This document shows positions 7,821-17,638 of a stretch of DNA of 38,959 bases, in pieces. Source of the DNA: J134 sp964484045 (GTDB taxonomy: Bacteria > Pseudomonadota > Alphaproteobacteria > Sphingomonadales > Rhodothalassiaceae); contig CAZAEP010000002.1 of NCBI GenBank assembly GCA_964484045.1, positions 1 through 38,959 on the forward strand, read 5' to 3'. Position 1 is the stretch's first letter; each line of letters opens with the position of its first letter. Below the pieces are notes generated by a model, which had not been told where the DNA came from, made no database searches, and saw nothing but the letters and a program-made list of their open reading frames with translations. The position numbers and the translations under genes are program-made.

Positions 7821-8747
7821 ATGGCTGAGATCACCGCATCGATGGTAAAGGATCTCCGCGTCAAGACCGGCGCGGGCATGATGGATTGCAAGAAGGCGCT
7901 GACCGAGACCGGCGGCGACCTCGAGGCGGCCGTCGACTGGTTGCGCAAGAAGGGCCTTGCCGCGGCGGCCAAGAAGTCGGGACGGGTGGCCGCGGAAGGG
8001 CTGATCGGGATTGCCGTCGAGGGCGGCAGGGGTGCGATGGTGGAGGTCAATTCGGAGACCGACTTCGTTGCCCGCAATGCGCAGTTCCAGGAATTTGTCG
8101 GCACCGTGGCCAAGGTCGCACTTTCCGTGGATGGCGATCTCGATGCGCTTCTGGCGGCGGCGTTTCCCGGTTCCGGCCGCAGCGTGGCCGAGGAAGTCAC
8201 GCATCTGATTGCCACCATCGGCGAGAACATCACTATTCGCCGCGCGGCCGCGGTCGCCGTCGAGGCCGGCGTCGTCGGCTCCTATGTTCATGCGGCGGTG
8301 GGCGAGGGGCTGGGCAAGATCGGCGTGCTCGTGGGTCTGGAATCCACGGCCGCCTCGGCTGTGCTCGCGCCTCTTGCCAAGCATCTGGCGATGCATATCG
8401 CCGCCACGGCCCCGCAGGCGGTGACGATCGAGGATCTCGATCCGGCCGCCGTGGAGCGTGAAAAGGCGGTGCTCGGCGAGCAGGCACGCGCATCCGGCAA
8501 GCCCGAGGCGATCATCGAGAAAATGGTCGAGGGGCGGATGCGCAAGTTCTACGAGGAGGTGGTGCTGATGAAGCAGACCTCGGTCGTCGACCCGGATCAC
8601 CGCATCGAGGAAATCCTCGCCGCCGCGGCCGGGGACGCGGGCGCATCCATCGCCGTGGCGGGCTTCGCGCGGTTCGCCCTGGGCGAGGGGGTGGAAAAGA
8701 AGGAGAGCGACTTTGCGGCCGAGGTGCAGGCCGTCGTCGGTTCCTGA
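7821..8747 (+). CDS. tsf: Translation elongation factor Ts
   Basis: EF-Ts is the guanine-nucleotide exchange factor that regenerates EF-Tu-GTP. The protein has 308 residues, the normal size for the family. The N-terminal UBA-like module reads ITASMVKDLRVKTGAGMMDC followed by KKALTETGGD, and the EF-Tu contact signature EVNSETDFVARN follows at about residues 76-87. The start is ATG 7821, because AAGAAGG sits at a good distance upstream; the in-frame GTG at 7812 would add only three residues. It follows rpsB, and a terminator-like hairpin lies 23 bp after its stop, so rpsB-tsf probably forms its own transcription unit. Confidence 0.98.
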   Translation: MAEITASMVKDLRVKTGAGMMDCKKALTETGGDLEAAVDWLRKKGLAAAAKKSGRVAAEGLIGIAVEGGRGAMVEVNSETDFVARNAQFQEFVGTVAKVALSVDGDLDALLAAAFPGSGRSVAEEVTHLIATIGENITIRRAAAVAVEAGVVGSYVHAAVGEGLGKIGVLVGLESTAASAVLAPLAKHLAMHIAATAPQAVTIEDLDPAAVEREKAVLGEQARASGKPEAIIEKMVEGRMRKFYEEVVLMKQTSVVDPDHRIEEILAAAAGDAGASIAVAGFARFALGEGVEKKESDFAAEVQAVVGS

Positions 8748-8769
8748 GGCGGAACCCGCGGATTTCGTC

Positions 8770-8803
8770 AAGGCCCGGGGCCGTTCCGGCGTCGGGCCTT
8801 TCT
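8770..8803 (+). terminator. Intrinsic terminator candidate after tsf
   Basis: AAGGCCCG (8770-8777) and CGGGCCTT (8793-8800) form a perfect 8-bp stem around a 15-nt loop, followed by a short pyrimidine tail (TCTC). This is the best terminator-like structure in the window. It would separate rpsB-tsf from the pyrH operon, although the weak U-tract means read-through is likely. Confidence 0.6.
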
Positions 8804-8884
8804 CGCGACTGGCGCCGGACGGAACCCGCTGCAGCCTGTTGCCGACGGCGTCCGGCAGAGGTCCTCGGCGGAGCAGCGACAGAA

Positions 8885-8915
8885 TTGATTCCATATGACC
8901 GCAACAGGCTCTAAG
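8885..8915 (+). promoter_or_regulatory. Candidate promoter for the pyrH operon
   Basis: TTGATT (8885-8890) lies 18-19 bp before CTCTAAG (8909-8915), in a relatively AT-rich patch of an otherwise GC-rich gap. The -35 element is fair and the -10 poor. Initiation here would fall after the in-frame ATG at 8895, which supports the pyrH start at 8964. The rest of the 216-bp tsf-pyrH gap holds the terminator at 8770-8803 and nothing else that I can identify. Confidence 0.3.
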
Positions 8916-8963
8916 CTACGCTCGAATTTCGGGCGCAAGAGCTCGACCGCACAAGGGCTGGAC

Positions 8964-9688
<725 letters not shown>

Positions 9689-9692
<4 letters not shown>

Positions 9693-10246
9693 CCGAGCCG
9701 AATCTGAAGGACATCGAACGGCGCATGCGGGGCGCCATCGAGGCGCTGAAGCATGAATTCGCGGGGCTGCGCACCGGGCGCGCGAGCGCGGCCATCCTCG
9801 AGCCGATCACCGTCGAGGTCTATGGCGCGCATATGCCCCTCAATCAGGTGGCGACGATTTCCGTTCCCGAGCCGCGCATGCTCTCGGTCCAGGTCTGGGA
9901 TCGCAACAATGTGGCGGCGGTGGACAAGGCGATCCGCAGCTCGGGTCTCGGCCTCAATCCGCAGACCGAGGGAACGGTGCTGCGGATTCCGATCCCCGAG
10001 CTCAGCGAGGAACGTCGCCATGAACTGACCAAAGTTGCCGGCAAATATGCCGAACAGGCGCGGATCGCCGTGCGCAATGTGCGACGGGATGGTATGGACG
10101 AGATCAAGCGCCTCGAGAAGGCGGGTGAGTTGAGCGAGGACGACGCCCATCGCTGGGCGGAGAAGGTGCAGAAGCTGACGGATGACATGATTCACCAGAT
10201 CGACGACATGCTGAGGCACAAGGACGAGGAGATTTTGCAGGTCTGA
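9689..10246 (+). CDS. frr: Ribosome recycling factor
   Basis: RRF works with EF-G to split the post-termination ribosome complex. The 185-residue length is exactly typical. The family hallmarks are visible: GLRTGRASAAILEPITVE near residues 28-45, VQVWDRNN, and the C-terminal three-helix-bundle sequence around NVRRDGMDEIKRLEK and KVQKLTDDMI. It is coupled to pyrH by a four-base overlap, and its TGA stop shares one base with the uppS ATG (TGATG at 10244-10248), so pyrH-frr-uppS is one tight translational unit. Confidence 0.98.
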
Positions 10247-10980
10247 TGCTGTCCGCACAGTCGATAGATACCGCCGAGGGCGGGGCGCCCCCGCGTCACA
10301 TCGCCATCATCATGGATGGCAATGGCCGCTGGGCCGCGGCGCGACATCTGCCGCGCGCGGTCGGGCACCGGCGCGGAGCCGACGCCGTGCGCAAGGCCGT
10401 CGAAGGCTGCATTGCGCACGGCGTTTCGGTGCTCACCCTTTACGCCTTCTCGTCGGAGAACTGGAAACGGCCGGCCGATGAGGTCGACGATCTGATGGCG
10501 CTCTTGCGCATCTATCTCAAGCGCGAGATCGACGCCCTCGATCGCAATGGCGTGCGGGTGCGCTTCATCGGCGACCCGGCTCCCTTTCCCGCGGACCTGC
10601 GGGCGCAGATTGCCGAGGCGGAAGCGCGCACGCGCGATAACGGTCGCCTGACGCTCGTCATTGCCCTCAATTACGGCGGCCGGGCGGAAATCGTCGAGGC
10701 CTGCCGACAGATCGCGCGCGCGGCGGCACGCGGGGACATCGAGCCCGAAGCGATCGACGAGGCCATGCTGGCCTCGCACCTTCACGCGCCCGATCTCCCC
10801 GATCCGGATCTGATCATCCGCACCAGCGGTGAACAGCGCCTGAGCAACTTCCTGCTCTGGCAATCGGCCTATTCGGAACTTCTGTTCCTCGATCTTCTGT
10901 GGCCGGATTTCGACGAGGCGGCTCTGGGCGCGGCGATCACCGATTTCAAGACACGGGAGCGGCGTTTTGGCGGAAGATGA
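10246..10980 (+). CDS. uppS: Undecaprenyl diphosphate synthase (cis-prenyltransferase)
   Basis: This enzyme condenses isopentenyl diphosphate onto farnesyl diphosphate in cis to make the C55 lipid carrier for peptidoglycan and surface glycans. The 244-residue protein carries IIMDGNGRWA with the catalytic Asp24, the FSSENWKRP motif, and RTSGEQRLSNFLLWQSAYSE near the C-terminus. All are diagnostic of the family. It depends on the MEP pathway, two other parts of which (dxr and ispDF) are also in this window. Its 3' end overlaps the cdsA start by 14 bp. Confidence 0.98.
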   Translation: MLSAQSIDTAEGGAPPRHIAIIMDGNGRWAAARHLPRAVGHRRGADAVRKAVEGCIAHGVSVLTLYAFSSENWKRPADEVDDLMALLRIYLKREIDALDRNGVRVRFIGDPAPFPADLRAQIAEAEARTRDNGRLTLVIALNYGGRAEIVEACRQIARAAARGDIEPEAIDEAMLASHLHAPDLPDPDLIIRTSGEQRLSNFLLWQSAYSELLFLDLLWPDFDEAALGAAITDFKTRERRFGGR

Positions 10981-11815
10981 CGCGAGCGTGACGGGCGACG
11001 GCGCGACCCTGGCGGAGCAGCATCAGCCGCCGCCGCATCTCGCGACGCGCGTGGTCTCCGCCCTCATCCTCATCCCGGTCGCTCTGGCGGCGGTGTGGAT
11101 GGGAGGGATCTGGTTCGCCGCGCTGCTTGGTCTGGGGGGCTTTCTCATGTCCATGGAATGGGCCTCCCTGATCGACCTCAAAGGCCTGCGTCTCACCCTG
11201 TTTGCGGTGCTTTCGGCGCTGATCGCCGCCGGTTTCGTCGCTTCCGCGGGCGCTGCGCCCGATCCGCGCTGGACGAGCGCGGTTCTCGGCCTGGGCGCAG
11301 TTGCGGCGCTGGTCGGGTTTCTTACCGGCAATCGACGGCTGGGCTGGGTCGGACTCGGCCTCGTCTATTGCTGGACGCCGGTCTACGCGCTCTCCTGGCT
11401 GCGCGCGAGCGAACACGGACTGTGGTGGGTGGCCTGGGTGCTGCTCGTCGTCTGGGGGACGGATATCGGCGCCTATTTCGTCGGTCGCGCCGTCGGCGGG
11501 GCCAGGCTCGTGCCGCATATCAGCCCCAACAAGACATGGTCGGGCCTTGTCGGCGGCATGGTTCTCGCGGCGGTCATCGCGGCGGTGGCGGCGGAATGGT
11601 TCACCATGGAGCCGGTCCTGCTGCTCGCACTCGCGGCCGCCGGGCTCGCCGTCGTGGCGCAGGCCGGCGATATCGTCGAGAGCGCCGTCAAGCGCCATTT
11701 CGGCAAGAAGGATTCCGGCTGGATCATTCCCGGACACGGGGGAATACTCGATCGCGTCGACGGCCTCGTCTTCGTGACCCCCCTGGTGGCCGCCGTCGTG
11801 GCGTTCGGAAGCTGA
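10967..11815 (+). CDS. cdsA: Phosphatidate cytidylyltransferase
   Basis: CdsA makes CDP-diacylglycerol from phosphatidate and CTP in the inner membrane, the branch point of phospholipid synthesis. The 282-residue protein has about seven or eight hydrophobic segments. The complete family signature lies near residues 239-266: S-x-V-K-R, K-K-D-S-G, PGHGGILDRVDG. The TTG at 10967 is taken as the start because GGGAG lies just upstream; it overlaps uppS. GTG 10988 is an alternative that would shorten the cytoplasmic N-terminus by seven residues. pgpA, a later step toward phosphatidylglycerol, is at 33743-34222. The function is secure; the start is less so. Confidence 0.96.
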   Translation: MAEDDASVTGDGATLAEQHQPPPHLATRVVSALILIPVALAAVWMGGIWFAALLGLGGFLMSMEWASLIDLKGLRLTLFAVLSALIAAGFVASAGAAPDPRWTSAVLGLGAVAALVGFLTGNRRLGWVGLGLVYCWTPVYALSWLRASEHGLWWVAWVLLVVWGTDIGAYFVGRAVGGARLVPHISPNKTWSGLVGGMVLAAVIAAVAAEWFTMEPVLLLALAAAGLAVVAQAGDIVESAVKRHFGKKDSGWIIPGHGGILDRVDGLVFVTPLVAAVVAFGS

Positions 11816-11838
11816 GGACATCGCAAGAGCGAAGGGTC

Positions 11839-13002
11839 ATGCGGGGCATGCGAAGCGTTACCATATTGGGATCAACCGGCTCGGTCGGCTGCAGCACGAT
11901 CGATCTCATCGAACGTCATCCCGGGCGCTATCGCGTCTGCGCGCTGACCGCCAACGAGAATGTCGCCCTGCTCGCCGAACAGGCCCGGCGCCTGCATCCC
12001 GAGCTCGTAGTGATCGCCCGTGAAGACCGTTTCGACGACCTGAAATCGGCGCTCGCGGGGAGCGGAATCGCCGTCGCCGCTGGTGCCTCGGGGCTTCTCG
12101 AGGCGGCCGCCGTCGAAAGCGACTGGGTGATGGCCGCCATCGTCGGTGCGGCCGGCCTGGCGCCGACGCTGACCGCGGTCCGGCGCGGTGCGGTGGTGGG
12201 ACTGGCCAACAAGGAATGCCTGGTCTGCGCCGGGGAAATCTTCATGGAGGCCGTGCGCGGACACGGAGCGACCCTGCTGCCGGTCGACTCCGAGCACAAT
12301 GCGATCTTTCAGGTCTTCGACTTCGATCGCCCGGACTCGGTGTCGCGCATCATTCTCACCGCCTCGGGCGGACCGTTCCGCACCCGCGAGCGCCACAGCC
12401 TCGTCTCGATCACCCCCGAAGAGGCGGTCAGGCACCCCAACTGGTCGATGGGGGCGAAGATTTCGGTCGATTCCGCGACCATGATGAACAAGGGCCTCGA
12501 ACTGATCGAGGCCTTCCACCTCTTCCCGCTCGGCAAGGACCAGATCACCATCCTGGTACATCCGGAATCGGTCGTGCATTCGCTCGTCGAATATCGCGAC
12601 GGCTCGGTTCTGGCGCAGCTCGGCAGCCCCGACATGCGCACGCCGATCGCCTATGCATTGGCATGGCCGGAACGGATCGACGCGTCCGTAAAACGGCTCG
12701 ATCTCGCGGCCATCGGGACCCTGCATTTCGAAGCGCCGGACAGCGGGCGCTTTCCCGCCATCGCGATGGCGCGCGCGGCGCTCGAGGCAGGCGGGGCCGC
12801 ACCGACGGTGCTCAACGCCGCGAACGAGGTCGCCGTCGCCGCCTTCCTCGATCGGCGCATCGGTTTTCTCGACATCACGCGCATCGTCGAGGAGACCCTG
12901 GCACGGCTGCCCGCCGAGCGTCCGGCCTGCCTTGAGGACGTCTTCGCCGTCGACCGTCGCGCACGCACCGTCGCAAACGAATCCATCGCGGCTCTGGTGT
13001 AG
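11839..13002 (+). CDS. dxr: 1-deoxy-D-xylulose 5-phosphate reductoisomerase
   Basis: DXR converts DXP to 2-C-methyl-D-erythritol 4-phosphate with NADPH, the committed MEP-pathway step. The 387-residue protein shows the Rossmann motif TILGSTGSVG (residues 8-17), LANKECLVCAGE, and the metal-site PVDSEHNAIFQ. It also shows SGGPFR, HPNWSMGAKISVDSATMMNK, and HPESVVHSLVEY. The ATG at 11839 follows GAAGGG closely; a second ATG at 11848 would remove three residues and is equally possible. The open frame extends far upstream into cdsA, but that part is out of frame with real protein and is rejected. The gene sits 23 bp after cdsA. Confidence 0.97.
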   Translation: MRGMRSVTILGSTGSVGCSTIDLIERHPGRYRVCALTANENVALLAEQARRLHPELVVIAREDRFDDLKSALAGSGIAVAAGASGLLEAAAVESDWVMAAIVGAAGLAPTLTAVRRGAVVGLANKECLVCAGEIFMEAVRGHGATLLPVDSEHNAIFQVFDFDRPDSVSRIILTASGGPFRTRERHSLVSITPEEAVRHPNWSMGAKISVDSATMMNKGLELIEAFHLFPLGKDQITILVHPESVVHSLVEYRDGSVLAQLGSPDMRTPIAYALAWPERIDASVKRLDLAAIGTLHFEAPDSGRFPAIAMARAALEAGGAAPTVLNAANEVAVAAFLDRRIGFLDITRIVEETLARLPAERPACLEDVFAVDRRARTVANESIAALV

Positions 13003-13016
13003 GCGGAACAAGCGAG

Positions 13017-14123
13017 ATGCCGATGGAAAGCCCCGGGCTCCTTTTCACGATCGTCAGCTTCCTCGTTGCGCTCACCATCCTCGTTTTCGTCCATGAATGG
13101 GGGCATTACATGGTGGCACGCCTCTTCGGCGTGCGCGTCGAGGTGTTCTCGATCGGGTTCGGCCCCGAAATCTGGGGGCGTACCGATCGCCGCGGGACGC
13201 GCTGGAAGATCAGCGCCCTGCCGATCGGCGGCTATGTGCGCTTCTTCGGCGATGCCGGCGAGGCAAGCCGGCCACGCGACGATCTCGAGGCGTTGGGCCC
13301 GGAGGAGAGGGCCGTCTCCTTCCATCATCAGAAGGTGGCGGTGCGAATGGCCATCGTCGCCGCCGGCCCGGTGATCAATTTTCTTTTCGCGATCGTCATC
13401 TATGCCGCGCTCTTCACGGCGTTCGGACAGAGCTACCAGCCGCCCGAAGTGGCCGAGATTCTTCCCGATTCCCCGGCCGCGGCGGCCGGGCTCGTGCCCG
13501 GCGACCGGGTCGTGCGGGTCGCCGGAACGAAAATCGAGAGCGCGCGGGATCTCGTTCGCATCGTCGGACTTTATCCGGGCATGACGGTGGAGATCGCGGT
13601 CGTGCGCGACGGCAAGCGCTTTCGGCGCGAGGTGACGCTGGCACGGGTGGTGCAGACCGATCGTTTCGGCAATGAATATGTGCATGGCCGGCTCGGCGTC
13701 CGGCTTGCCGAGGCGCGGGAGGTGCGCTCTCTGAACCCGGCCGAGGCGCTGGTTGCGGCGGGCGAGGAAACCGTCGACATGGTGCATATGATGCTCGTCG
13801 CCACCGGACAGGTGATCATGGGTGTGCGCTCGGTCGACGATCTCGGGGGGCCGCTGCGGATCGCCAAGATCACCGGCGAGCAGGCCTCTCTCGGGCTCGT
13901 CGCCTTCATCGACTTCATCGCTCTCATTTCGATCAATCTCGGGCTCGTCAACCTGTTCCCGATTCCGATGCTCGATGGCGGGCACCTGATGTTCTTCCTG
14001 ATCGAGGCGATCAAGGGGTCGCCGCTCAATCCGCGCCTGCAGGAGCTCGGCTATCTGATCGGTCTGGCCCTGATTCTGGCATTGATGATGCTTCTGACCT
14101 GGAATGACTTGCAATCCTTGTGA
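13017..14123 (+). CDS. rseP: Site-2 intramembrane zinc metalloprotease RseP
   Basis: RseP cleaves anti-sigma factors and remnant signal peptides within the inner membrane. The 368-residue protein has the zinc motif HEWGH (His26, Glu27, His30) in the first membrane helix and a PDZ domain (about 120-200, with the loop AAAGLVPGDRVVRVAG). The second catalytic motif FPIPMLDGGH has Asp320 in the third helix. Only one PDZ domain is evident, as in other shorter alphaproteobacterial forms, whereas E. coli has two. The ATGs at 13017 and 13023 are both possible starts. The ribosome binding site is weak, so translation may depend on dxr, 14 bp upstream. Confidence 0.97.
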   Translation: MPMESPGLLFTIVSFLVALTILVFVHEWGHYMVARLFGVRVEVFSIGFGPEIWGRTDRRGTRWKISALPIGGYVRFFGDAGEASRPRDDLEALGPEERAVSFHHQKVAVRMAIVAAGPVINFLFAIVIYAALFTAFGQSYQPPEVAEILPDSPAAAAGLVPGDRVVRVAGTKIESARDLVRIVGLYPGMTVEIAVVRDGKRFRREVTLARVVQTDRFGNEYVHGRLGVRLAEAREVRSLNPAEALVAAGEETVDMVHMMLVATGQVIMGVRSVDDLGGPLRIAKITGEQASLGLVAFIDFIALISINLGLVNLFPIPMLDGGHLMFFLIEAIKGSPLNPRLQELGYLIGLALILALMMLLTWNDLQSL

Positions 14124-14182
14124 CGCTGGGACAGTCTGCCGACGCTCCCGGAGACCAAGGACAAGAACAAAGGTAGCTTTCT

Positions 14183-16534
14183 GTGCGTTCCAAAAAGCTT
14201 GCGCGAGCGCTCGCCTTTCTGATTGCATTGACCGCGGGGCTGTCCGGCATCGGCGGGCCTCTTCATGCGCAGCCGCTGCAGCAGATTCCCACCGCCGGCG
14301 GCGTGATCGAGAACATCGCGGTGCGCGGCAATCAGCGCATCGAGCCGTCGACCATCGCCTCCTATCTGACGGTCCGTCTCGGCGATCCCTTCGATCCCGC
14401 CGCCCTCGACGAGAGCCTGAAGCGGCTGTTCGCGACCGGTCTTTTTGCCGATGTCTCCTTTGATCGCAGCGGCAACACGCTGATCATCAATGTCACCGAG
14501 AACCCGATCATCAATCGCATCATCTTCGAGGGCAACAAGCGGATCAAGAACGAGGATCTGAGCGAGGAGGTGCAGCTCCGCCCCCGCATCGTCTTCACCC
14601 GCGCCAAGGTGCGCGCCGATGTCCAGCGCATGCTCGGCCTCTACCGCGCCAAGGGGCACTTCGCCGCGGTGATCGAGCCCAAGGTGGTGCAGCTTCCGCA
14701 GAACCGGGTCGACCTCATTTTCGAGATATCGGAGGGGCCGAAATCGAAAATCCGGCGTATCAACTTCATCGGCAACAAGGTCTTCTCGGACAGCGAATTG
14801 CGCGACCAGCTCGCCACCCAGGAAGCGCGCTGGTGGAAGATATTCGGCAGCAACGACACCTTCGATCCCGATCGCCAGGCGTTCGACCGCGAGCAGCTCC
14901 GGAAATTCTACCTCAACAACGGGTATGCCGATTTTCGCGTTATCTCCGCGGTCGCCGAACTGACGCCCGATCGCCGCGACTTCATCGTCACCTTCGTGAT
15001 CGAGGAAGGCGTCGTCTACCATTTCGGCAAGGTCGAGGTGGAGAGCGAGATCCGGGACATCAACCCGGATTTCTTCCGCGCCTTTCTGCTCATGCGCGAA
15101 GGCGACCTCTACAGCCTCGACAAGGTGACCGATTCCGTTGATCAGCTCACCAATGCGGCGGGGATCCTGGGCTATGCCTTTGTCAATATCCGGCCCATCC
15201 CGCAGCGCCATCGCGACACGCGAACGCTGGATATCACCTTTCATGTTCTCGAGGCACCGCGGGTCTATGTGGAGCGCATCGATATCCACGGCAATATTCG
15301 CACGCGCGATTATGTGATCCGGCGCGAGATGCGTCTTGCCGAGGGCGATGCCTTCAATCTCGCCAAGGTCGAACGCTCGAAGGCACGCGTCCGACGGCTC
15401 GGTTTCTTCCGTGAAGTGGAGATCGAGCAGCTACCGGGCAGCAAACCCGATCGCATCGTCCTCGATGCCAATGTCGAGGAGGACAACACCGGCGAACTGT
15501 CCCTGAGCGCCGCCTTCTCGAGCACGGAGAATTTCATTTTCCAGTTCTCGATCCGGCAGCGCAATCTGCTCGGGCGCGGCCAGGATCTGCGCCTCAATTT
15601 CTCGATTTCGAGCATTTCGCGTCAGATCGATATCGGATTCACCGAACCCGCTTTCCTCGGGCGCAATATCTCGGCCGGATTCGATCTCTTCACGCTGAAC
15701 ACGCAGTTCAGCACGCGCAGCAGCTTCGACACGAGCTCGACGGGCGCCTCGCTGCGTATCGGCCTGCCGATCGGGGAGCGCTCGGCGCTGGCGCTGCGCT
15801 ACACCTTCCGGGTCGACAAGCTGGATGTGCGCTTCAATTCGACATCCCGTTTCATCCTCGATGCCCTTGGCTCGTTCACGACGTCTCTGTTCGGCTACAG
15901 CCTGATCTATGACTCGCTCGATCATCCGATCAAGCCGACCCGCGGGACGCGCGCCGTTCTGAGCCAGGATTTTGCCGGGCTCGGCGGGGACGTCTTCTAT
16001 CTTCGAAACAGCATCGATTTCGACCGCTTCTTCCCGCTGCCCTGGGGATTCCGCGGTCGTCTGGGGGCCGAGGGAGGCTACATCAAGGGCCTGGGCGAGC
16101 AGGTGCGCATCAATGATCGCTTTTTCCTCGGCGGCCCCAAGTTCCGTGGCTTCGACATAGCCGGCGTCGGTCCCGCGTCCATCTTCATCGACGACAATGG
16201 CAATCCGGTCTCACGCCCCGACTTCATCGGCGGGCAGACCTTCTATCTCGGCTCCGCCGATCTCTTCCTTCCGCTCGGCACGGCGGCCAAGGAGCTTGGC
16301 GTCCAAGTGAGCCTGTTCGCCGATGCAGGGGCCCTTTTCGGGCTCGGGAATCTGCGCGATATTCCCGGCGAGCGGATCGTCGGCGACAGTGCGTCGCCGC
16401 GCATCGCGGTGGGAATCGGTGTCGGCTGGGATTCGCCCTTCGGTCCCTTCCGCATCGATCTTGCAAAAATCTTGAAGAGCAAGCCGTTCGACGATACGCA
16501 GTCGTTCGGATTCAATGTCGGTACCAGCTTCTGA
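14183..16534 (+). CDS. bamA: Outer membrane protein assembly factor BamA
   Basis: BamA is the central Omp85 component that folds beta-barrel proteins into the outer membrane. The 783-residue precursor begins at GTG 14183, with AAAGG upstream, and has a signal peptide cleaved probably after Ala29 (LHA-Q). Five POTRA domains span roughly 40-440, with repeats such as IRRINFIGNKVFSD and YVERIDIHGNIRTRD. The C-terminal barrel contains the FFLGGPKFRGF segment (the conserved RGF motif of loop 6) and ends in Phe, as outer-membrane barrels do. The preceding 59-bp gap holds no convincing terminator. The usual downstream partner lpxD is missing (see findings). Confidence 0.98.
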   Translation: MRSKKLARALAFLIALTAGLSGIGGPLHAQPLQQIPTAGGVIENIAVRGNQRIEPSTIASYLTVRLGDPFDPAALDESLKRLFATGLFADVSFDRSGNTLIINVTENPIINRIIFEGNKRIKNEDLSEEVQLRPRIVFTRAKVRADVQRMLGLYRAKGHFAAVIEPKVVQLPQNRVDLIFEISEGPKSKIRRINFIGNKVFSDSELRDQLATQEARWWKIFGSNDTFDPDRQAFDREQLRKFYLNNGYADFRVISAVAELTPDRRDFIVTFVIEEGVVYHFGKVEVESEIRDINPDFFRAFLLMREGDLYSLDKVTDSVDQLTNAAGILGYAFVNIRPIPQRHRDTRTLDITFHVLEAPRVYVERIDIHGNIRTRDYVIRREMRLAEGDAFNLAKVERSKARVRRLGFFREVEIEQLPGSKPDRIVLDANVEEDNTGELSLSAAFSSTENFIFQFSIRQRNLLGRGQDLRLNFSISSISRQIDIGFTEPAFLGRNISAGFDLFTLNTQFSTRSSFDTSSTGASLRIGLPIGERSALALRYTFRVDKLDVRFNSTSRFILDALGSFTTSLFGYSLIYDSLDHPIKPTRGTRAVLSQDFAGLGGDVFYLRNSIDFDRFFPLPWGFRGRLGAEGGYIKGLGEQVRINDRFFLGGPKFRGFDIAGVGPASIFIDDNGNPVSRPDFIGGQTFYLGSADLFLPLGTAAKELGVQVSLFADAGALFGLGNLRDIPGERIVGDSASPRIAVGIGVGWDSPFGPFRIDLAKILKSKPFDDTQSFGFNVGTSF

Positions 16535-16556
16535 CCCCCAACTGAGAGGACATCTC

Positions 16557-17117
16557 GTGATACGCAAATTCCTTCTCGTCATCGGCCTGTTCCTGCCGGC
16601 CGCATTGGCGCATGCCCAGACCCCCGTCGCCAAGATTCTCGTTGTCGATTTCGATCGCGTCTCGCGGGAATCTCTGGTTGGCAAGGACATCTCCGCACAG
16701 TTCGAATCCAACCGCGTCAGTCTCGAACAGCGCGCCCGCGCCGTGCAGCAGCAGCTCACCGCCGAACAGAGCGATCTCGAACAGCAGCGCAGCATCATCA
16801 GCCAGGATGCCTTCCAGGAGCGGGTCCGCGCTTTCCAGCAGAAGGCTCAGCAGCAGCAGAACCAGTTGAAACAGCTTACCAATCAGGCGCGCCAGGCGAT
16901 GCAGCAGGCCAATCTCGAAGTCCAGCGGGTGCTACGCCCGATCGTCAAGAAACTGATGGAGGAGAAGGGCGCCAACTTCGTGATCGACAAGGCGCTGGTG
17001 GCCCAGCATGCCGCCGGTCTCGACATCACCACCGAGGTGATCGAGCGCCTCGATCAGGCGATGCCGAGCTACAACGTCAACCTGCCCGATCCCAACGCCC
17101 TGAAGACGGGCAAGTAG
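16557..17117 (+). CDS. skp: Skp/OmpH family periplasmic chaperone
   Basis: Skp is a periplasmic chaperone that holds unfolded outer-membrane proteins on their way to BamA. The 186-residue precursor starts at GTG 16557, with GAGAGGA upstream; the longer in-frame ORF from 16515 begins inside bamA and lacks a signal sequence at its start. The signal peptide is cleaved probably after Ala20 (AHA-Q). The mature protein opens with a beta strand (KILVVDFDRV), continues with a long Gln-rich coiled coil (about 50-135), and returns with GANFVIDKALVAQHAAGLDIT, the usual Skp layout. It lies 22 bp after bamA and 11 bp before fabZ. Confidence 0.94.
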   Translation: MIRKFLLVIGLFLPAALAHAQTPVAKILVVDFDRVSRESLVGKDISAQFESNRVSLEQRARAVQQQLTAEQSDLEQQRSIISQDAFQERVRAFQQKAQQQQNQLKQLTNQARQAMQQANLEVQRVLRPIVKKLMEEKGANFVIDKALVAQHAAGLDITTEVIERLDQAMPSYNVNLPDPNALKTGK

Positions 17118-17128
17118 GTACGCGGCCC

Positions 17129-17611
17129 ATGAATGCGCCGAGGGAACATCCGGCAAGGGAGCTCGACAGCTTGGATATTCAGGCCATCATCGCCAAGCTG
17201 CCCCACCGCTATCCCTTTCTGCTCGTTGATCGCGTTCATCACATCGTTCCCGGCGAGCGTGCGGTGGGGCAGAAGAACGTGACCATCAACGAGCCGTTCT
17301 TTCCCGGGCATTTCCCCTCCCGGCCGGTGATGCCGGGGGTGTTGATCATCGAAGCCATGGCGCAGATATGCGCCGACCTCGTGATCCACACCCTGGGCGA
17401 GGAAGGGGAGGTGCGTCTCATCTACTTCATGGGCATCGACCGGGCCCGTTTCCGTCGTCCGGTCGGCCCCGGCGACGTCCTCATGCTCGAGGTCGAGAAA
17501 TTGCGCGGGCGCGGCAATGTCTGGCGTCTAGCCTGCGTCGCCAGGGTCGAGGGGCAGGTCGTCGCCGAGGCGGTGATCACCGCCATGCTGCTCGAGCGCG
17601 AGACGGAATAG
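17129..17611 (+). CDS. fabZ: 3-hydroxyacyl-ACP dehydratase FabZ
   Basis: FabZ dehydrates beta-hydroxyacyl-ACP during fatty-acid elongation. The 160-residue hotdog-fold protein has PHRYPFLLVDRV at about residues 26-37 and the catalytic segment FPGHFPSRPVMPGVLIIEAM with His61 and Glu75. In most alphaproteobacteria this gene is embedded among lpxD, lpxA, lpxI and lpxB; here it directly follows skp and is followed by the convergent gltA. That leaves only its role in fatty-acid synthesis visible in this locus. Confidence 0.98.
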   Translation: MNAPREHPARELDSLDIQAIIAKLPHRYPFLLVDRVHHIVPGERAVGQKNVTINEPFFPGHFPSRPVMPGVLIIEAMAQICADLVIHTLGEEGEVRLIYFMGIDRARFRRPVGPGDVLMLEVEKLRGRGNVWRLACVARVEGQVVAEAVITAMLLERETE

Positions 17612-17633
17612 CGCGCGGCAGGCGGCCGCGCGC
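17611..17633. terminator. Hairpin between convergent fabZ and gltA
   Basis: GCGCGCGGC (17611-17619) and GCCGCGCGC (17625-17633) form a perfect 9-bp stem with a five-base loop. The stem begins at the last base of the fabZ stop codon and ends five bases before the gltA stop. It could serve both strands as a terminator, although neither side has a T-run. Confidence 0.55.
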
Positions 17634-17638
17634 GCCCG

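Noticed and set aside
11095..11838. An upstream extension of dxr by about 248 codons in frame.
   Set aside because: This stretch is the shadow of cdsA, which is clearly coding in another frame. DXR homologues begin at the GSTGSVG region.
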